Assembly: GCA_004325065.1 (NCBI GenBank)
Contig: PITI01000522.1
Coordinates: forward strand, 1 to 11,271
DNA length: 11,271 nucleotides
Source: Hamiltosporidium magnivora
Taxonomy: Eukaryota; Microsporidia; Dubosqiidae
Reading direction: 5' to 3'
The stretch's first letter is position 1. Each line of letters opens with the position of its first letter. The notes under the pieces are model-generated. The model did no database searches. It was not told where the DNA came from and saw nothing but the letters and a program-made list of their open reading frames with translations. Both the position numbers and the translations under genes were made by a program. Below, in pieces: positions 8,255 to 11,271 of this stretch.

Positions 8255-8794
8255 TTATAAATGTTTCCATAACAAATCATTAATTTCTTTTTCTGTTTTG
8301 TTATCATCATGAAAGATTGTAAATACATCATTTAATTTTTTATTTTTAATAGTACAAATAATATTTTTATCATTTTTCCATTCGATATGAAATTTCCTAA
8401 AAATTTCAATAAACAAGCTATTTGATGTTGGATATTGAATACTTTTATAATATGCTGTTTTGTTTTTAATTTCATTGGTTAATTCTATCAACTCCAATTC
8501 AAGATTTTCATTTTTTTCTTCACTCATAAATAACTCTTTAGATAGAGAAGATATTTCCTGGTTTAATTTCATGTAAGAATTTTCTTCTTTCATTTTCTGA
8601 AGTTTGAGATTTTCTATTTCTGTTTCGATAAATGAATTAGAACGCTTCAAATCTATTAAACTATTTTTCATTGTTTTAATATTAGAAATATGAGATGATT
8701 CTTCGCTTCTAGTTATTTTCTCAATCTTATTCAATAGTTCTCTTTCATATTGTGAAGTAAATAATTCGCCATTTTTTAAAAGTGAAGTATTCAT
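8255..8794 (-). CDS. coiled-coil protein, candidate kinetochore subunit Spc24
   Basis: A 179-residue protein. Residues about 15-118 are a long charged heptad-like coiled coil (for example IETEIENLKLQKMKEE, LELELIELTNEIKNK). Residues 121-179 form a small globular end with alternating strands and a terminal helix: SNSLFIEIFRKFHIEW, NIICTIKNKKLNDVFTIF, then INDLLWKHL at the C-terminus. Length, order of parts, the leucine/tyrosine-type helix entry followed by strands, and the final [LI]W..L all fit Spc24 of the Ndc80 complex, which pairs with Spc25 through this kind of coiled coil and globular head at the centromere-proximal end. The start is the first ATG after an upstream in-frame stop. It lies 308 bases downstream of the Jac1 gene on the same strand, with no sign of cotranscription. 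Spc25 or another coiled-coil kinetochore or spindle-pole protein is the alternative, since Spc24 diverges quickly. That it is a real gene is nearly certain; the name is moderately supported. Confidence 0.6.
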   Translation of the reverse strand: MNTSLLKNGELFTSQYERELLNKIEKITRSEESSHISNIKTMKNSLIDLKRSNSFIETEIENLKLQKMKEENSYMKLNQEISSLSKELFMSEEKNENLELELIELTNEIKNKTAYYKSIQYPTSNSLFIEIFRKFHIEWKNDKNIICTIKNKKLNDVFTIFHDDNKTEKEINDLLWKHL

Positions 8795-9102
8795 TGAATA
8801 ATATAAGGATTAAAAAAACAAAATAAATAGAAAAAAGGACTTTTATTAAAAAAATAATATTTTTTAGATTTCAAAACAAATCTTGATAAAATCAAAGTAA
8901 AAGTGAAATCTATTACAGCAAAATCTTATAAATTACACTGTTTAAAATTTATCTCTAGTCTTTTTTAAAGTTAGATTTTAAATTTTTTTATTAAGATAAC
9001 AAATAAATTACCATTCATAGATTTTTGTAAAATAGAATATAAAAAATTCGGAGATATTTATTAGAACAATAAAAATATCTTTTCTATAATAAACCAAAAA
9101 AA
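8795..9102. other. intergenic spacer between the two genes
   Basis: 308 AT-rich bases hold the 3' end of the Jac1 transcript and the promoter of the Spc24-like gene. Directly upstream of that gene's ATG the minus strand reads T-runs then CCTTATATTATTCA. I find no CCC-type start motif or clear TATA box that stands out from the background. Confidence 0.5.
9057..9062 (-). terminator. AATAAA polyadenylation-type signal for JAC1
   Basis: On the minus strand CTAATAAATATC lies about 40 bases past the TAA stop of the Jac1 gene. Its position suits a short 3' untranslated region; given the base composition it remains a candidate. Confidence 0.35.
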
Positions 9103-9564
9103 CTACATTAACATTTCTATCTTGTTGCTTATATTTTTTAGCATTCTATCATAGTATTTCCATTTTATTAAAGAATTTGAGTCATTATATTTGTTTTTAC
9201 ATTCATTTATTTTTAAAACTGTGATTTCTTTTAATTTATTCAATACATCAATGTTCGTAGTCATATCAATAGTTTCATTGGTAAATAAAATTTCATTTAG
9301 AAAATCGGTTGAAAGATTTTTATTTAAATGGTTACCGTTTAATTTATAAAGATAAATTGCACGTTTATAATCATTTAAAAGTGTTTTGTATGCATTATTG
9401 ATAATTGCAATATTTAAATCTCCATCTTTGATATCAAAATCTGAAGATATATCTGGATGGTATTTTTTACATAACTCGTGATATTTAGACTGCAGAATAG
9501 TTGGTTGAATATCAAATGAAGGTTTTATTTTGAAGATTTCAAAGTAATTTTGAATCGAACCCAT
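9103..9564 (-). CDS. JAC1: J-domain co-chaperone HscB/Jac1, iron-sulfur cluster transfer
   Basis: A 153-residue protein. Jac1/HscB binds the scaffold Isu1 and delivers it to the mitochondrial Hsp70, stimulating its ATPase so that the Fe-S cluster is passed on; in microsporidia this takes place in the mitosome. The J domain occupies residues 5-77: NYFEIFKI, helix II LQSKYHELCKKY, the essential HPD at 36-38, and the HscB-type helix III IINNAYKTLLNDYKRAIYLYKL (55-75 region), whose N-AY-TL and KRA-YL pattern separates HscB from ordinary DnaJ. The C-terminal HscB domain follows (DFLNEILFTNETID at 87-100, then a long helical tail). Yeast Jac1 is longer; here the protein begins directly at the J domain with no recognisable targeting presequence, so import may rely on an internal signal. 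The start is the only ATG after an upstream in-frame TAA that keeps the domain whole. No intron is needed. Confidence 0.9.
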   Translation of the reverse strand: MGSIQNYFEIFKIKPSFDIQPTILQSKYHELCKKYHPDISSDFDIKDGDLNIAIINNAYKTLLNDYKRAIYLYKLNGNHLNKNLSTDFLNEILFTNETIDMTTNIDVLNKLKEITVLKINECKNKYNDSNSLIKWKYYDRMLKNISNKIEMLM

Positions 9565-10184
9565 CTGAGTTTTAAAATAATTTCGAATTTATATAGATTT
9601 TTTTTAAATGAAATTTTCAATATTTCAGATTAAAATATAGTGCAAATTTGTCTAGTTTTAATATACTATAGATCGAATCAAATCTCTTTTTTATGAAGTC
9701 TCTTATCCTTAAACTGTATTATATATTGACTTCTTCCCATTTTTTTTAGCATATTTCGATTATAGTACTAGGAATAAAGTTATATTTTACGTCATACTAA
9801 GGGTTTTATTTCTAAATTTTATGTTTTTTTGAATGTATATTGCGTACAACGAATATTTTCAAACCATTTAAACACATTCCATACAATTATAATCTATAAA
9901 TATTTTTATTATAAGATTTGCTAGGATAAATATACTATAAACACGCAAAAGATCAATTTTATCACAAACATATGTTTTGAAGGGAAATAATGCCGTTAGA
10001 TCAATATAAATTACGAAAAATATATCTTTTAAACAATATACAGTGTTATAATATTTTCAAACTATAGATTCAAAACATATAGAGTTTGTAAAAATAAACC
10101 AATTTATTTTCTGTCTTATCTAGTGTTCGTATAATCTACATATATTTGATTAATATTATCAGTTAATTTGTCTTTAAAATAAGA

Positions 10185-10230
10185 TTTTTATTTCTAAATT
10201 ATATTTTTATTTTTAAATTATATTTTTATA
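10185..10230 (+). repeat. tandem repeat, 19-base unit, about 2.4 copies
   Basis: TTTTTATTTCTAAATTATA (10185-10203) is followed by TTTTTATTTTTAAATTATA (10204-10222) with one mismatch, then a partial third unit TTTTTATA. Likely replication slippage. Confidence 0.65.
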
Positions 10231-10369
10231 AAAAATTGTATTGCAATAATCTTATTTCAATAAAGTATTCAATTTTTAATGCAATTAAAAAGTTGAATTG
10301 TTTATTATCAATAAGAAATATATTACATCAAAAAAAATCAAAAACTTTTGATGATTTATAATAGAGAAT

Positions 10370-10385
10370 AAGATCTGAAGATCTG
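10370..10385 (+). repeat. tandem 8-mer pair
   Basis: AAGATCTG is repeated twice back to back. It is short; no function is assigned. Confidence 0.4.
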
Positions 10386-10574
10386 GGAGAAAAAAGTTAA
10401 ACCGATAAATATCATACTAAGAACAACACATATTTCTATAAAGAACTCTTTAATTTTGATATCCGCCATACATTTATGGAAGGTAGCTAAGTTATAAGTA
10501 CTTCTCTAACAAGGAGATAGCCTTTTGCTCACCTTTCCGTTATTATATATACTTTAGTTGTTTTTGGAAATAAG

Positions 10575-10593
10575 AGAATTGTTTTTATCCATT
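10575..10593 (+). repeat. 19-base word shared with 4167-4185
   Basis: Exact second occurrence of AGAATTGTTTTTATCCATT in the same orientation. Confidence 0.35.
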
Positions 10594-10612
10594 CTGGTAC
10601 CCGTTTTAAATT

Positions 10613-10630
10613 GAAAATAAATTTATTTTC
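10613..10630. repeat. perfect 18-base palindrome
   Basis: GAAAATAAATTTATTTTC equals its own reverse complement. AT-only palindromes are common here; there is no adjacent gene. Confidence 0.4.
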
Positions 10631-11163
10631 TAGAAAAGATCAAATTTAAGATATAAAAGAAATTTTTATAGTTTGTGATATAAACAATATCAGTATCTAA
10701 TCAAAATTATTTAAATTGAATTGGTTATGGATATAGATTGTTGCTTGCAAAAACTTAAATTTGTCAAATTAAAAATTATAAATATTTTGAATTTGTCTAA
10801 AATTTGTACTTTGGTTATGAAGATTATATAACATCAAATCTTTAGTGTTCACAGTTCAAAAAATTTATAATAATACTTTTTTAACTTAATACAATAATAT
10901 TTTTCGATATGTTTTGAAGAAAGATAATTCGTTTATGATGAAAGATAAGAAATTGAATAAACACATGTCAGTAGTTTCTTAGTAAGATGAAATTATTTTG
11001 TTGAAAATGTAAAGGTTAAAATTTTTCGAGATCGTATACATAGATTTAAAATTTTACCCGAAATTGTAATTTTATACTGAATTAAATATCTAAATTTATA
11101 ACCTAAGATATTAATTGCGTTGTTTCAAGATTTTCCTCCCATTAAAATAGTTTTAATAGTACA

Positions 11164-11190
11164 AATCTATAAATATATTTTAAAATTAAT
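11164..11190 (+). repeat. 27-base direct repeat, first copy
   Basis: An exact 27-base word, beginning AATCTATAAATATATTTT, recurs at 11245-11271, 81 bases later. The first 13 bases also occur near 9891. The window ends inside or at the end of the second copy, so a tandem array with an 81-base period may continue outside. Confidence 0.65.
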
Positions 11191-11244
11191 TAATCGTGTA
11201 TTTACATTTTTACATCCATCCAATGATAATCAATCTGTTTATTT

Positions 11245-11271
11245 AATCTATAAATATATTTTAAAATTAAT
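11245..11271 (+). repeat. 27-base direct repeat, second copy at window edge
   Basis: Exact copy of 11164-11190, cut by the end of the window. Confidence 0.65.

Larger units (their letters stand above)
9565..11271. other. AT-rich gene-free stretch with short repeats
   Basis: About 1.7 kb without any coding signal I can support. The first tens of bases act as the upstream region of JAC1; the sequence just before its ATG is AAAACTCAG with no distinct motif. The rest holds only small repeats, listed separately. Confidence 0.55.

Noticed and set aside
1..11271. tRNA, rRNA, CRISPR or bacterial-type operon features
   Set aside because: No GGTTCRA-type tRNA arm with a matching acceptor stem, no rRNA-like conserved blocks, no regularly spaced repeats, and no ribosome-binding sites. 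The content is eukaryotic.

Overview
This window looks like a very AT-rich, gene-poor nuclear segment from a eukaryote, most plausibly a microsporidian with an expanded genome. The assignment is inferred from four things: two short intronless genes, one of them for a minimal Jac1/HscB co-chaperone of the kind kept by mitosome-bearing parasites; no recognisable N-terminal targeting sequence on it; AATAAA signals placed on or just after the stop codons; and about 80% A+T between genes. Other AT-rich eukaryotes cannot be excluded without a database search.

Layout. Bases 1-790 are an island of clearly higher G+C (about 40-57% in several 60-base blocks I counted, against about 20-25% beyond it). 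It holds a minus-strand reading frame broken by three in-frame stops and two frameshifts, a decayed gene that runs off the left edge and is probably from a mobile element. Bases 791-8254 are mostly gene desert. One 80-codon plus-strand open frame (1794-2036) may be a small or broken gene. Scattered minus-strand stretches read like decayed protein genes (2645-2851, 2920-3096, 3611-3845, 4489-4623, 7798-8097). Two of these, around 3730-3845 and 7970-8085, are diverged copies of one dispersed repeat.

The two convincing genes lie on the minus strand. 9103-9564 encodes a complete J-domain co-chaperone of the HscB/Jac1 type for iron-sulfur cluster transfer. Downstream of it, after 308 bases, 8255-8794 encodes a 179-residue coiled-coil protein with a small C-terminal globular domain resembling the kinetochore protein Spc24. 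They share orientation, but each has its own AATAAA-like signal and nothing suggests a functional link.

Bases 9565-11271 contain no gene I can support, only short AT-rich tandem and direct repeats. I found no tRNA, rRNA, CRISPR array or intact mobile element. I see no previously undescribed system here. The most interesting items are the dispersed decayed family, the GC-rich relic at the left edge and the divergent Spc24 candidate.
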